Shown piece after piece: positions 10,401 to 17,144 of a stretch of 64,000 nucleotides of DNA. The notes below the pieces were generated by a model. That model worked only from the letters and a program-made list of their open reading frames with translations, ran no database searches and had not been told where the DNA came from. The DNA is from Solibaculum_A intestinale. GTDB lineage: Bacteria > Bacillota > Clostridia > Oscillospirales > Acutalibacteraceae. The stretch is taken from contig NZ_JBBMFD010000005.1 of the NCBI RefSeq assembly GCF_040096205.1, positions 74,305-138,304 of the forward strand, in the 5' to 3' direction. The position numbers were made by a program, and so were the translations under genes. The first letter of the stretch is position 1; each line of letters begins with the position of its first letter.

Positions 10401-11466
10401 AATCCGGCACGTTGCCTGGGGGCTGTATGCCGCTGAGGATCTGACGGCCGCGGATGGCAGCACTATCCCGGCGGACGGCCTTTTAGAGATTGTTTACTGC
10501 GATGAAAACGGCAAGGCGGCTTTCCAAACGGACGTGCCTGTGGATTCCAAACTGTATGTCAAGGAATACGCCACCGATAGCCACTATATCATTTCCGATG
10601 AAAAGTATCCCGTTGAATTTGCCTACCAGGGACAGGATACGGCAGTTATCCATATCAGCGTGAACGACGGTGAGGCGATTGAAAATGAGCTGATTCGTGG
10701 GGACATCTACGGCTTAAAGGTCAGCGAGGACGGCGAAGGGATTGCCGGTGCGGTCTTTGGATTGTTTGCCCCGGATGAAACCGAGTTTACGGAAGAAACC
10801 GCTTTCATGACTGCTGAATCCGACGAATCGGGTGAATTCGCCTTTTTGAACGTCCCCTTTGGCGACTGGGTCATCAAGGAATTATCCTGCCCGCCGCAAT
10901 TTGTCCTCTCCGGCGAATTGTTCCAGGTGACGGTAAGCGAGCAAGATCAGCGTATTGAGATCGAGGCGGTCAACAAATGGATTACCGGCTCGGTTCAGAC
11001 TACCAAGGTGGACGCGGCATATCCGGAAAACCGCCTGTCTGGCGCACTGTTCGGGATTTATCTGGATGTCAACGGGAACAAGGTTTTTGATAAAGGCGTC
11101 GATACCTTCGTGGAACACCTGGAGGAAACCGAAACAGGCGTCTACCGGCTGGATGGGCTGAGATATAACGGGTACTTTCTCTACGAGGAGAGCAGCCCGG
11201 AGGGATTTGTCAAGGATGACCGCTACTATTACTTTGAAATCAGCGAAAACGGCCAGGTTGTCCTAATTGAAAACGAGGCCGGCGTTGGCTTTATCAACCA
11301 GCCGGTCACACCGGAACAGCCGGAGGAACCGGAAGAACCGACCGAACCGCCTAAAACCGGAGACACGTCAAATCTCTGGCTGTGGGTAGGGGCCGCTTCC
11401 GCTTCCCTGGGGATCATTATCCTCGTGTGTATTAAAAAACGCAAAAAACAGACGCTTTCCAAGTAA
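7465..11466 (+). CDS. Sortase-anchored thioester-domain adhesin with SpaA/Cna-B-type repeats
   Basis: This 1333-residue surface protein starts at ATG 7465 (AGAAAGGAAGG upstream), which gives a signal peptide (~1-37, cleavage after AFA). Residues ~50-190 look like a thioester domain. YCIEYG supplies the Cys and TQAIIWEYQ the Gln of the internal thioester that lets such adhesins bond to host amines. About nine prealbumin-like SpaA/Cna-B domains follow. Each ends in an E-box-like strand (YEVTELTED, YTLEEVGVE, WTIKEIEPS, YSLVEVETV, LYVKEYATD, WVIKELSCP, YFLYEESSPEG and two weaker ones), with isopeptide bonds expected. The C-terminus has PPKTG (a variant LPXTG), a hydrophobic helix and a KKRKK tail for sortase anchoring. 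As ICE cargo it could promote mating-pair contact or gut colonisation (inference). Confidence 0.9.
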   Translation: MKKSISAKGKKLMAVLLTVVMLIAAVPLNAFAFDYASGEKVLARVGRQFVGYDGSKVYSNPDDYALRYRSDGSTYFQAYGGSAARGHLYLYTQFNTDEQWVYCIEYGVDFGSGQNYISENGNNSDYFMNLPIVARDGIRLALANGWQPGKALPISGINDDDFFYATQAIIWEYQQGLRKSPTKLVDNGPIKADQFYKAIKGTSYERAYQWILQQMSKHATVPSFSSTDREDAPTYELKYDSSTKKYSLTLTDSNNIGVDLEKVGGGDVSVTRKGNQYTFTSTEIIQNPVLFEYKKNIALPNNPLLLWGTPGYQTMVTGLDDPVRFYVNIKTEAFGSVKLVKTSEDGKVEDIPFHISGEGVDQDIRTQADGTFLLENLRPGVYEVTELTEDKYEPQATKRVTVLPGQTSTVTFSNTLKRGDLTVTKTAEDGFVEDKTFHLYGTSLSGLAVDEYAVTDERGVATFEDVLISGDTPYTLEEVGVEEKYMVPEAQQAAIEWNKVTHKSFDNVLKKWRATLTKSDMETGTAQGDAGLENAEYGVYKGGQLVGSYFTGPNGEFTTDWYVCGDDWTIKEIEPSEGYLLNPEVYHVGAEPELYELEYNEIAVDAGEQVIKGRVAVLKHSDDGSTGVETPEQGAEFQLFLRDAGSYENAEETERDILICDEYGYAESKDFPYGWYRLHQTKAGVPGTEFIKDIDIFISEDRQVYRYLLNNAQFESRVKVVKKDAETGNTVPLAGHGYELYDPEGNQITMTITYPEIQEISTFYTGEDGTLITPLSLPYGKGYSLVEVETVEPYVLDSTPVYFNIVQEDASEEDGVTVVVVEKENMPQKGTISLYKDGEVFSSVSTAGGEDSPLLYQPVYDKSGLEGGVYDVVATEDVISGGVLRHHKGDTVTTLTTGPDGWATSEPLYLSTYQIFERKAPYGMTLNPNPITVTLSYAGQHVEITTAEAHITNERQRVEIDLQKILEQDEIFGLGMNGEIRHVAWGLYAAEDLTAADGSTIPADGLLEIVYCDENGKAAFQTDVPVDSKLYVKEYATDSHYIISDEKYPVEFAYQGQDTAVIHISVNDGEAIENELIRGDIYGLKVSEDGEGIAGAVFGLFAPDETEFTEETAFMTAESDESGEFAFLNVPFGDWVIKELSCPPQFVLSGELFQVTVSEQDQRIEIEAVNKWITGSVQTTKVDAAYPENRLSGALFGIYLDVNGNKVFDKGVDTFVEHLEETETGVYRLDGLRYNGYFLYEESSPEGFVKDDRYYYFEISENGQVVLIENEAGVGFINQPVTPEQPEEPEEPTEPPKTGDTSNLWLWVGAASASLGIIILVCIKKRKKQTLSK

Positions 11467-11480
11467 GCGGCAGAAGGACG

Positions 11481-11515
11481 CCGGGGCATTCCAAACGGGG
11501 TGTCCCGGTTTCTTC
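11481..11515 (+). terminator. Intrinsic terminator after adhesin
   Basis: CCGGGGCA (11481-11488) pairs with TGTCCCGG (11501-11508; one G-T), followed by a T-rich tail. Confidence 0.75.
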
Positions 11516-11520
11516 TTTTC

Positions 11521-11678
11521 CCCTTGAAAGTGCCTGCTGGGGGGATCTTTAAAGAAAAAAGGGATAATAATAGTAGGAGGTATTTTTTGCACATGCTTGT
11601 CGATAGAGATGCCCTGAAAGGGGCGCCAAGGGGATCTTTGGAAAAAAATCGAATAATAATAGTAGAGGGTATTTTTTT
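11521..11678 (+). repeat. Two imperfect ~68-bp direct repeats carrying a run of four stop codons
   Basis: Copies lie at 11521-11589 and 11612-11678. Each has a CCCT(T)GAAAG start, GGGGATCTTT, a poly-A stretch, then TAATAATAGTAG and GGTATTTTTT. Copy 1 keeps a full AGGAGG (11575-11580); copy 2 has AGAGGG. A short frame (TTG 11587 to TGA 11706, 39 codons) could start from copy 1 and overlaps the next start, but it is weak. The repeats fill the gap between the adhesin terminator and the next gene. Confidence 0.7.
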
Positions 11679-11702
11679 ACCCGTCCTAAAATTGGAGGGA
11701 AA

Positions 11703-12038
11703 ATGAACAATCAGATTTTACAGCTGTATGCATTTCTCCAGGCGTCCCGCGGCAACTGGCGGAATGCCATATGGATCGAATGTAAATTTTGCTTATATAA
11801 GAACCAGCAGTGCGATGAGTATTTGCTGGCGGCTGACCGGAACGGCGCCCCGCTTGTCTTTTCCGTGGAGCAGTTCCGGCGGCTCACAGGAGATACGCCG
11901 GTCAAAGACGAATGTATAGCTGTTTTGAGCGAACAGGCTTTTGAAGAGCTGTATTCCTCCTGGCTTCTTTGGCACATAGACTGGCTGAAAGACTGCCGCC
12001 TGCGCCAGCTGGCGCAAGGCAAAGAGCCCGCGCTTTAA
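11703..12038 (+). CDS. Hypothetical protein (111 aa)
   Basis: GGAGGG at 11694-11699 precedes the ATG. The sequence is alpha-rich and aromatic (WRNAIWIECKFCLYKNQQCDEYLLAADRNG, then YSSWLLWHIDWLKDCRLRQLA), with three Cys in the first half but no regular metal-binding pattern. There is no signal peptide or membrane span. I do not recognise the family. It heads a run of small genes (zinc-finger, sigma factor) that look like an ICE regulatory block. Confidence 0.6.
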   Translation: MNNQILQLYAFLQASRGNWRNAIWIECKFCLYKNQQCDEYLLAADRNGAPLVFSVEQFRRLTGDTPVKDECIAVLSEQAFEELYSSWLLWHIDWLKDCRLRQLAQGKEPAL

Positions 12039-12081
12039 TGCGCGTTAAATCCGTATTCAAACCGTATTGGAGGTGATATTT

Positions 12082-12483
12082 TTGAAAAAAGTACAAATCC
12101 GATGCCCTTACTGCGGGGCGAAAGCCACGCTGCGTCCCTCAAGCGCGGTCTATGGGGACGCGGCAAAAACAGACGGCTTTCTCTATGTTTGCGACCGGTA
12201 CCCGAAATGCGACGCCTACGTCGCAGCCCACCGAAAATCCAGGCTCCCGATGGGAACCTTAGCCAATGGAGATTTGCGGCATAAGCGTATCGAGGCCCAC
12301 AAAGCGTTCGACTGGATGTGGAAAAGCGGGCTGATGTCAAAGCGGCAGGCCTACAAATGGATGCAGGCCAAGCTGGGGTTAAGCGAAGAACAGGCGCATA
12401 TCGCCAAGTTTGGAGAGTACATGTGCGGCCAGCTGATCGATGCCTGTGCGCAGGCATACGACAATATCCGGGCGGCGGCATGA
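12082..12483 (+). CDS. DUF3268-type zinc-finger protein
   Basis: This 133-residue protein is given TTG 12082, since GGAGGTGAT at 12069-12077 sits at proper distance. The N-terminus carries CPYCG and, after ~25 residues, a YVCDRYPKCDAYV knuckle, a four-Cys zinc ribbon. The C-terminal part is helical (RHKRIEAHKAFDWMWKSG and AYKWMQAKLGLSEEQAHIA). This matches the zinc-finger-containing DUF3268 family of phages and mobile elements, presumed to bind nucleic acid or protein. Its stop overlaps the start of the tiny frame that leads into the sigma factor gene. Confidence 0.7.
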   Translation: MKKVQIRCPYCGAKATLRPSSAVYGDAAKTDGFLYVCDRYPKCDAYVAAHRKSRLPMGTLANGDLRHKRIEAHKAFDWMWKSGLMSKRQAYKWMQAKLGLSEEQAHIAKFGEYMCGQLIDACAQAYDNIRAAA

Positions 12484-12548
12484 AATACGAGGAGGCGCAA
12501 AAAATGGGGAGTGTGAAAGAGTATGGGCGGAAGGACAGTCCTGAATGA
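12480..12548 (+). CDS. 22-residue leader peptide, coupled to zinc-finger and sigma genes
   Basis: ATG 12480 overlaps the upstream TGA (ATGA). The peptide runs to TGA 12546-12548, 26 bp inside the sigma gene in another frame. An internal ATG at 12504 has its own GAGGAGGCG. The sigma start at 12523 has only a weak GAAAGAG, so translation of this peptide may feed ribosomes into it. No homology is recognised; it may be only a coupling device. Confidence 0.35.
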   Translation: MKYEEAQKMGSVKEYGRKDSPE

Positions 12549-13137
12549 CAGCCAGCGCCGGTTGGCAGAACAGCATTTGAACATTGTATCCCGGGTTATC
12601 TGCCGGTACATCATCGTCAATGAAACATTGTTTGGTTTTGAATATGACGACATTTACCAGGAGGGATGTATATGGCTGTGCAAAGCGGCGGCCAGTTTCC
12701 GGCCGGAACTGCGGGTTCCGTTTGACGCATATGCGGAAAAGGTAGTCGCCAACGGACTTCGTACATACTGCCGGTTAATGTACGGGAGGCAAAAGCGGGG
12801 CTGCTGCATTCCTTTGGACGCCGATTTGAATATCACGCGGCTTATTTTAGAGCAAGCCCCGTCCCCCGCGTATCATCAGGAAGAGGAACTGCTCGCTCAA
12901 ATGGACGCCGCGCGGCTCCTGCACCATATGAAGCGGGAGTACAGCGGTACAGCACGGCTTGGCATTGAGGCGATTGAACTGAAACTAAAAGGGTATTCGG
13001 GAAAAGAAATTGCGGATATGTACGGCGTCAAACCCAATCTGGTAGGCGCATGGATTTCAAGGGCAAAGCAGAAATTGCGGAAAAACCAGGTATTTGTTTT
13101 ATGGATGGAAACTTATACGGGACAAGCCGCTTCGTAA
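12523..13137 (+). CDS. Sigma-70 family RNA polymerase sigma factor-like protein
   Basis: This 204-residue protein has the layout of a short sigma factor. Region 2-like residues (~15-85: LAEQHLNIVSRVICRYI, YDDIYQEGCIWLCKAAASFRP, FDAYAEKVVANGLRTYCR) match the polymerase-binding/-10 recognition helix pattern. Region 4-like residues (~145-190: IELKLKGYSGKEIADMYGVKPNLVGAWISRAKQKLRK) form the -35-binding HTH. It probably directs polymerase to ICE promoters or controls transfer genes. It differs from the Tn916 ORF7-like sigma protein later in the window, so the element carries several sigma-like regulators. Confidence 0.8.
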   Translation: MGGRTVLNDSQRRLAEQHLNIVSRVICRYIIVNETLFGFEYDDIYQEGCIWLCKAAASFRPELRVPFDAYAEKVVANGLRTYCRLMYGRQKRGCCIPLDADLNITRLILEQAPSPAYHQEEELLAQMDAARLLHHMKREYSGTARLGIEAIELKLKGYSGKEIADMYGVKPNLVGAWISRAKQKLRKNQVFVLWMETYTGQAAS

Positions 13138-13161
13138 AAGAGTATGGAAAGGGTGTTGTTT

Positions 13162-13851
13162 ATGACCAGGTTATTTACAGCTGTAGGCCGCCTTCATATT
13201 GAAGGACACGGAAAGGACGGGAAGATTCCTGTTGTGATTTTAAAGAACCGGGAGTACATACTGGATATCCAGGAATTTGTGCTGTGGTCGGCGTTGAATT
13301 GGAGAATCCTTCGTCCCGGACAGGTTCAGAATTTGTATTGGGAAAAAGAACAGGAAACCGGATTTTGCTCCTCCCGCAGCTTTGACGACTGCATGAGCCG
13401 GCTGACCCAGCGCGGTCTCGTTGCTGAAGGCAGCGGAGAAACAGACGAGCAGGCGCTGTACCGGCTGCTGTCCGATTTATATATCATGCCGATTTCGGAA
13501 AATCCGTTTCTCCGCCTTTGTTCTTTTTTCCGGCTGTGCGTGTTTGGAAACGTACCCTACTCCGCGGCGAAAAAGATACTGCGCAGGGATAAGCGCACCG
13601 CCGATGAAAAGAAGGTAATCCGCCTTGCCAGACAGGCTCTCCTGTCTACGGCGGAGATCGTCAAGTGCTTTGAACGGAATAAGCTGGATTTTTGCTGTGA
13701 GGAAGAGCTTCTGGATACTTTGTATTACGATGAATTTACTACCAGCGATAACATAGCGGACATGGTATCCTGCCTGCCGGAGTGCCGGTCTGTTATACGT
13801 TCTGTGGCAAATCTTTATCTGCGCAGGCAAATCATTTTTGAGAGGATATGA
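13162..13851 (+). CDS. Hypothetical protein, winged-helix-like (229 aa)
   Basis: ATG 13162 is preferred, with AAAGGG nine bases upstream; ATG 13144 is an alternative. Residues ~25-95 (KNREYILDIQEFVLWSALNWRIL, FDDCMSRLTQRGLVAEG) look like a small helical/winged DNA-binding domain. The rest is helical, ending ECRSVIRSVANLYLRRQIIFERI. No signal peptide. The family is not recognised. It sits between a sigma factor and a small membrane protein and overlaps the latter by 4 bp, so these are one translation unit. Confidence 0.55.
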   Translation: MTRLFTAVGRLHIEGHGKDGKIPVVILKNREYILDIQEFVLWSALNWRILRPGQVQNLYWEKEQETGFCSSRSFDDCMSRLTQRGLVAEGSGETDEQALYRLLSDLYIMPISENPFLRLCSFFRLCVFGNVPYSAAKKILRRDKRTADEKKVIRLARQALLSTAEIVKCFERNKLDFCCEEELLDTLYYDEFTTSDNIADMVSCLPECRSVIRSVANLYLRRQIIFERI

Positions 13852-14339
13852 GAATGGAGAAAATTCTGAATGCTCCGGCGCCTCTGCGGCGCCGGCTTAT
13901 ACTCACGGTACTGCTGGGGATTGCCTGCCTTTTGGTCGGGCTTGCCATGTTCCTGTTTTCCAAAGACAGGATCATGCTGCTGTTAAGCGCCGCAGTCTGT
14001 ATCCTCAGCTTTTGCAGGGCATACGCCTTTTACCAGGCTGTCAGCCGAAAAGAATATGAAGTGGTGGAGGGTACTTGTGTCGGCGTCGTTCCAAAGCCTT
14101 TGCGCAAATACCGGAAAATCCGGATTATGGACGACGAAGGCAACGAATCCGCCCTTCTGCTGGGCAAGCATTCCAAAATCCAGATCGGCTTCCGTTACCG
14201 CTTTTATTTCAAAAAGACGCAGCGGCTGACATTGGGAAGCGAGTATTTTGACTCCGCCCTTTCTTCCGACTGCTTTCTGGGATATGAAGAGTTGGGAGAA
14301 CTGGGGAACCCTCCTGAGTCGCCAGAAAAGGCGGATTGA
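13848..14339 (+). CDS. Small two-helix membrane protein
   Basis: This 163-residue protein starts in an ATGA overlap with GAGAGG at 13840-13845. Two hydrophobic helices (~16-38 LILTVLLGIACLLVGLAMFL; ~44-60 IMLLLSAAVCILSF) are followed by a ~100-residue soluble, probably cytoplasmic beta-rich domain starting KEYEVVEGTCVGVVPKPL. The family is not recognised. It is the last gene before the AbiE promoter, and no obvious terminator separates them. Confidence 0.6.
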   Translation: MRMEKILNAPAPLRRRLILTVLLGIACLLVGLAMFLFSKDRIMLLLSAAVCILSFCRAYAFYQAVSRKEYEVVEGTCVGVVPKPLRKYRKIRIMDDEGNESALLLGKHSKIQIGFRYRFYFKKTQRLTLGSEYFDSALSSDCFLGYEELGELGNPPESPEKAD

Positions 14340-14357
14340 GATTTCTTTCTATGTTCA

Positions 14358-14386
14358 TTGACAGGCCGCCTTTTTGATGATATAAT
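14358..14386 (+). promoter_or_regulatory. Consensus SigA promoter of the AbiE pair
   Basis: TTGACA (14358-14363), a 17-bp spacer and TATAAT (14381-14386) match the consensus exactly. The expected start is near 14393, ~50 nt ahead of the AbiEi start. Confidence 0.85.
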
Positions 14387-14442
14387 AATTGCATAATAAA
14401 AGACTATATTTTGCATATAATATATCAAAAGGAGGTGCGGCG

Positions 14443-15102
14443 ATGAAAGAGCAAACTTATACCCAGTTTATTCAGCAACTGATTGACGGATTTCAACCTG
14501 GTGAACCAATACTTGTCCGGGAGCTTGGAAATCGAATTGCTGAAGCATATGCCATGGAGGAAAAGAAAGCCTGCGCTGCAGCAGCTGTTGCAGTAAAGCG
14601 GCTGATCGATACCGGCACATGCCCCAACCTTCGCTTTTTTGCAAAGGGCGTCTATTATGTGACAAAGCAAACCGTTTTCGGCGAAACTGGCATCAACAAA
14701 GATAAATTGATTGAGCTGAAATATCTGAAGGACGGCACCGGGTATGAGACGGGCGCTGCGGTTATGCACAAGCTGGGCCTTACGACGCTTATGCCGGCCG
14801 AAAGGACCTTTGTTTCCAACAGCGCACAGCACAGAGCCAAGCGGGATGACGCACTGGGTATTGTTATTCGTGCGCCGCGGATTCCCGTAAATAAAGAAAA
14901 CCGCTTTTATCTTCAGTTCTTGGATTTGCTCAACATGTATGACGATGTGCCGGTGGACGCAGAAGATCCGTACCAGCTGCTCGGCCGGTTTGTGCAGGCA
15001 AGGGGATTGGATTATGGTACCCTTCTGCATCTGGCAGATACCCACTATAACGGAAATACGATTATGAAGCTTGCCCATGTGGCAGGCAGACAAGGAGTAT
15101 AA
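14443..15102 (+). CDS. abiEi: AbiEi-like antitoxin (DUF6088 family)
   Basis: This 219-residue protein starts at ATG 14443 behind AAAGGAGGTG. The N-terminal ~85 residues form a winged helix (EPILVRELGNRIAEAYAMEEKKACAAAAVAVKRLIDTG, then FAKGVYYVTKQT). A C-terminal domain follows, with TGAAVMHKLGLTTLMPAERTFVSN and IVIRAPRIPV typical of AbiEi/DUF6088 antitoxins. Such proteins repress their own operon and counter the AbiEii nucleotidyltransferase toxin in type IV systems that give abortive phage infection and element stability. The toxin gene starts 3 bp after its stop. Confidence 0.8.
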   Translation: MKEQTYTQFIQQLIDGFQPGEPILVRELGNRIAEAYAMEEKKACAAAAVAVKRLIDTGTCPNLRFFAKGVYYVTKQTVFGETGINKDKLIELKYLKDGTGYETGAAVMHKLGLTTLMPAERTFVSNSAQHRAKRDDALGIVIRAPRIPVNKENRFYLQFLDLLNMYDDVPVDAEDPYQLLGRFVQARGLDYGTLLHLADTHYNGNTIMKLAHVAGRQGV

Positions 15103-15104
15103 AA

Positions 15105-16091
15105 ATGAAGCTGCATTTGGACTCGGATGCTTTTCGCGTCCTGATAGAGCAGGTATCCGAAAACACCGGATACCGTCAGGACGTTATTGAAAAAGATTAC
15201 TACGTTTCTATGCTTTTGCAGGAGCTGGCACAGTTCCAAAGAGAGGGTCTGCCCGCCTATTTTAAGGGCGGTACGGCTCTGTATAAGGCGCTGCACAGTG
15301 TCCGGCGTTTTTCAGAAGACGTCGATTTATCCGTCGATGTCCGGGAGTGCAGCCGCACGCAGGGAGACAAGCGCCTGGAGCGGGCGACCAAAAAATACAC
15401 CTGTATGGAGCGCAATCCCAACGAGGGCCGCACCAACCGCTCGGAGGTAATTTCCTACTACCGTTATCTCCCGGTTGTGGAATACGATTCTAACGACGTT
15501 TTGCAGCGTTTTGGAAAAGTAAAAGTTGAGGCCACGTCCTTTACCATCAGTGAACCATATGAGCCTGTGATAATTGCCCCGCTGATTTACGAACAGGCGG
15601 GGCCAGACCAGCAGCTTATTTTGCTTCAACAGTTCGATGTCCGCCCCTTTGAAATTCTCACTATGACAATCGAACGGATTTTCGTAGATAAGCTGTTTGC
15701 AGCGGAAGCCTACACCCGAAACGCGGAAAAGGAGCACCGAGCCTTTGAAGCGTCAAAACATATCTATGATTTGGCAGTTATCGCAAGCGAACCGCGCATC
15801 GTTTCATTGCTCCAGGATAAAGAGCAGTTGGCAAAACTGCTGACAATCCGGCTGACCGAGGAACAGAAGCGGTTGGACGGTATCCCCGGCGTTCTTCCCA
15901 AAGACTTTATCTTTTTCGACAAAGCATGTGCAAATACGCACATTACGAAGGCTTATGCAACGATGCAGAATCAATATGTCTTTATTCCGGATGACCGGAT
16001 TTCGCTGGATGAAGCGCAGTATCAACTGCATTGTTTGCAAGATCAACTAAACCAAAATCAAACGTGGAGCCATGCAACTATTAAAAAATAG
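15105..16091 (+). CDS. abiEii: AbiEii/AbiGii-family nucleotidyltransferase toxin
   Basis: This 328-residue protein carries the DNA polymerase-beta-like nucleotidyltransferase signature: FKGGTALYKALHSVRRFSEDVDLS (residues ~53-76), with GGT-L and the acidic pair D72/D74. An N-terminal helix IEKDYYVSMLLQEL and a later IERIFVDKLFAAEAY...AFEASKHIYDLAVI segment fit the AbiEii/DUF1814 family. Toxins of this family transfer nucleotides to RNA targets such as tRNA and stop growth. With the preceding antitoxin it forms a complete AbiE-like unit, likely for phage defence or stabilisation of the ICE. All key residues appear intact. Confidence 0.88.
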   Translation: MKLHLDSDAFRVLIEQVSENTGYRQDVIEKDYYVSMLLQELAQFQREGLPAYFKGGTALYKALHSVRRFSEDVDLSVDVRECSRTQGDKRLERATKKYTCMERNPNEGRTNRSEVISYYRYLPVVEYDSNDVLQRFGKVKVEATSFTISEPYEPVIIAPLIYEQAGPDQQLILLQQFDVRPFEILTMTIERIFVDKLFAAEAYTRNAEKEHRAFEASKHIYDLAVIASEPRIVSLLQDKEQLAKLLTIRLTEEQKRLDGIPGVLPKDFIFFDKACANTHITKAYATMQNQYVFIPDDRISLDEAQYQLHCLQDQLNQNQTWSHATIKK

Positions 16092-16110
16092 CGTCATGGC
16101 AGCTTAAATA

Positions 16111-16150
16111 AAATCCTCCTTATGGCTTTTGAACGCCGTGAGGAGGATTT
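16111..16150 (+). terminator. Terminator-like inverted repeat after AbiE
   Basis: AAATCCTCCT (16111-16120) pairs perfectly with AGGAGGATTT (16141-16150); a second AGGAGG follows at 16157. The T run is short, so termination may be weak. Confidence 0.5.
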
Positions 16151-16175
16151 CTATATAGGAGGATAAACTGTATCC

Positions 16176-16355
16176 ATGCGAGAATCGCCTTTGGATATAC
16201 TGCATAGGTTAGTCGGGTGTGAATACCTGTCGGATATGCGGCTGAAAGAACACGAGAATCGAAAAGCGCGAGTCCTACTGCATCAGTTGAATCCAAAAGA
16301 TTTTTCTGCTGCACAGTGGAAAGACACAATCGAGTATTTGTATAAGGATGTATAG
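16176..16355 (+). CDS. Small hypothetical protein (59 aa)
   Basis: An ATG at 16176 opens 59 codons to TAG 16353-16355. AGGAGG at 16157-16162 lies 13 bases upstream, somewhat far. The protein is charged and helical (LDILHRLVGCEYLSDMRLKE, AQWKDTIEYLYKDV), with no signal peptide. It lies between the AbiE operon and the ssb promoter. The family is not recognised. Confidence 0.45.
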   Translation: MRESPLDILHRLVGCEYLSDMRLKEHENRKARVLLHQLNPKDFSAAQWKDTIEYLYKDV

Positions 16356-16397
16356 GGATTTATCACAAGCAAATATCTATATATTGATTATGAACTC

Positions 16398-16426
16398 TTG
16401 ACAAACGCAAGATATAGTGTTATAAT
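16398..16426 (+). promoter_or_regulatory. Consensus SigA promoter of the ssb operon
   Basis: TTGACA (16398-16403), 17-bp spacer, TATAAT (16421-16426): exact consensus. The start near 16433 places the transcript's 5' end inside the conserved leader box. Confidence 0.85.
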
Positions 16427-16430
16427 ACCA

Positions 16431-16591
16431 TTGTAATTGATTTTTTGTGCGTGATCCGTTAGGATTTGCAGGCATACTTGCTTGTATCGTGGGGAGCCTC
16501 TCACATTGCACACGCTTGTCAAGTTTGTATTCAAAGTGCCGACAGTATGGTTTTGCCCTTATGGGCGGAAACTGTGTGCCGGCGCTTTTTT
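16431..16591 (+). ncRNA. Structured leader RNA with terminator ahead of ssb (copy 1 of a paired leader)
   Basis: Box 1 at 16431-16450 starts TTGTAATTGATTTTTT and ends GTGC. Box 2 at 16504-16530 starts CATTGCACAC and ends AAGTTTGTAT. Between them are small hairpins (ATCC/GGAT; AGGC..ATAC/GTAT..GCCT). TGTGC of box 1 can pair with GCACA of box 2. An intrinsic terminator follows: AAAGTGCCG (16533-16541) with CGGCGCTTT (16580-16588), a nested stem, and six Ts at 16586-16591. Both boxes recur in the leader at 56566-56695 on the other strand. An attenuation/antitermination role is inferred. Confidence 0.75.
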
Positions 16592-16630
16592 GTATATAGA
16601 TATTTTAGCCGGAAGGCAGAAAGGAGCGAA

Positions 16631-17044
16631 ATGGCACAGACCTATGTAATCGGCCGGGTAACCGCTGATTTGGAACTGAAGACCAGTATCAACAGGCATC
16701 CGTATGTGCGCTTTGACATTGCTGAGAATATCGGCGGCAAGGAGCACCGCAGGACGCAATACCTTCAAATCTGCGCGATGGGAGACGATGCTGAAAGGCT
16801 CGTCCGCGCCCGCGTAAAGAAAGGCAGCCTTATCTGGGTATCCGGCTCTTTGGAACTGGAGGTATACACCAGGAGAGACGGCGTTACTACGGATAAGCGG
16901 CTGAAAGTATTGCTTGATAACTGGGGATTTGTCCCGGCCGGAACAGACAAGGCGGGAACAAAAGCCTTGGATAGTAAATTCTCCGAATCACTGGACAAAA
17001 TTTCGCCGGTGATTGACGGGGAAAGAGAAGCCTTGCCGGGTTGA
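16631..17044 (+). CDS. ssb: Single-stranded DNA-binding protein
   Basis: This 137-residue protein starts at ATG 16631 behind AAGGAGCG. The OB-fold of the SSB family is evident: YVIGRVTADLELKTS, YVRFDIAEN, HRRTQYLQICAMGDDAERLVRARVKKGSLIWVSGSLELEVYTRRDG and LKVLLDNWGFVP. It coats transferred or replicating ICE DNA. The C-terminus ends IDGEREALPG rather than the usual acidic DD-LPF tip, and the same tail ends the protein at 18422-19255. The frame is open far upstream but lacks another good start. The gene is headed by the structured leader and followed by a terminator. Confidence 0.9.
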   Translation: MAQTYVIGRVTADLELKTSINRHPYVRFDIAENIGGKEHRRTQYLQICAMGDDAERLVRARVKKGSLIWVSGSLELEVYTRRDGVTTDKRLKVLLDNWGFVPAGTDKAGTKALDSKFSESLDKISPVIDGEREALPG

Positions 17045-17055
17045 AAACCGGCGCC

Positions 17056-17107
17056 AAGAGGAACCGTATGTGTTTCAGAAAGGAACGCATATGGTTCCTC
17101 TTTTTTT
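17056..17107 (+). terminator. Intrinsic terminator after ssb
   Basis: AAGAGGAACC (17056-17065) with GGTTCCTCTT, extended by TATG/CATA, followed by T7 (17101-17107). Confidence 0.8.
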
Positions 17108-17144
17108 GTTTTTTAGAGAAAAAGTCTCAGAAAGGATGAAACGA

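Noticed and set aside
16466..16630. Upstream extension of the ssb frame
   Set aside because: It lies in the structured leader and terminator, lacks a good start, and SSB homology begins at 16631.
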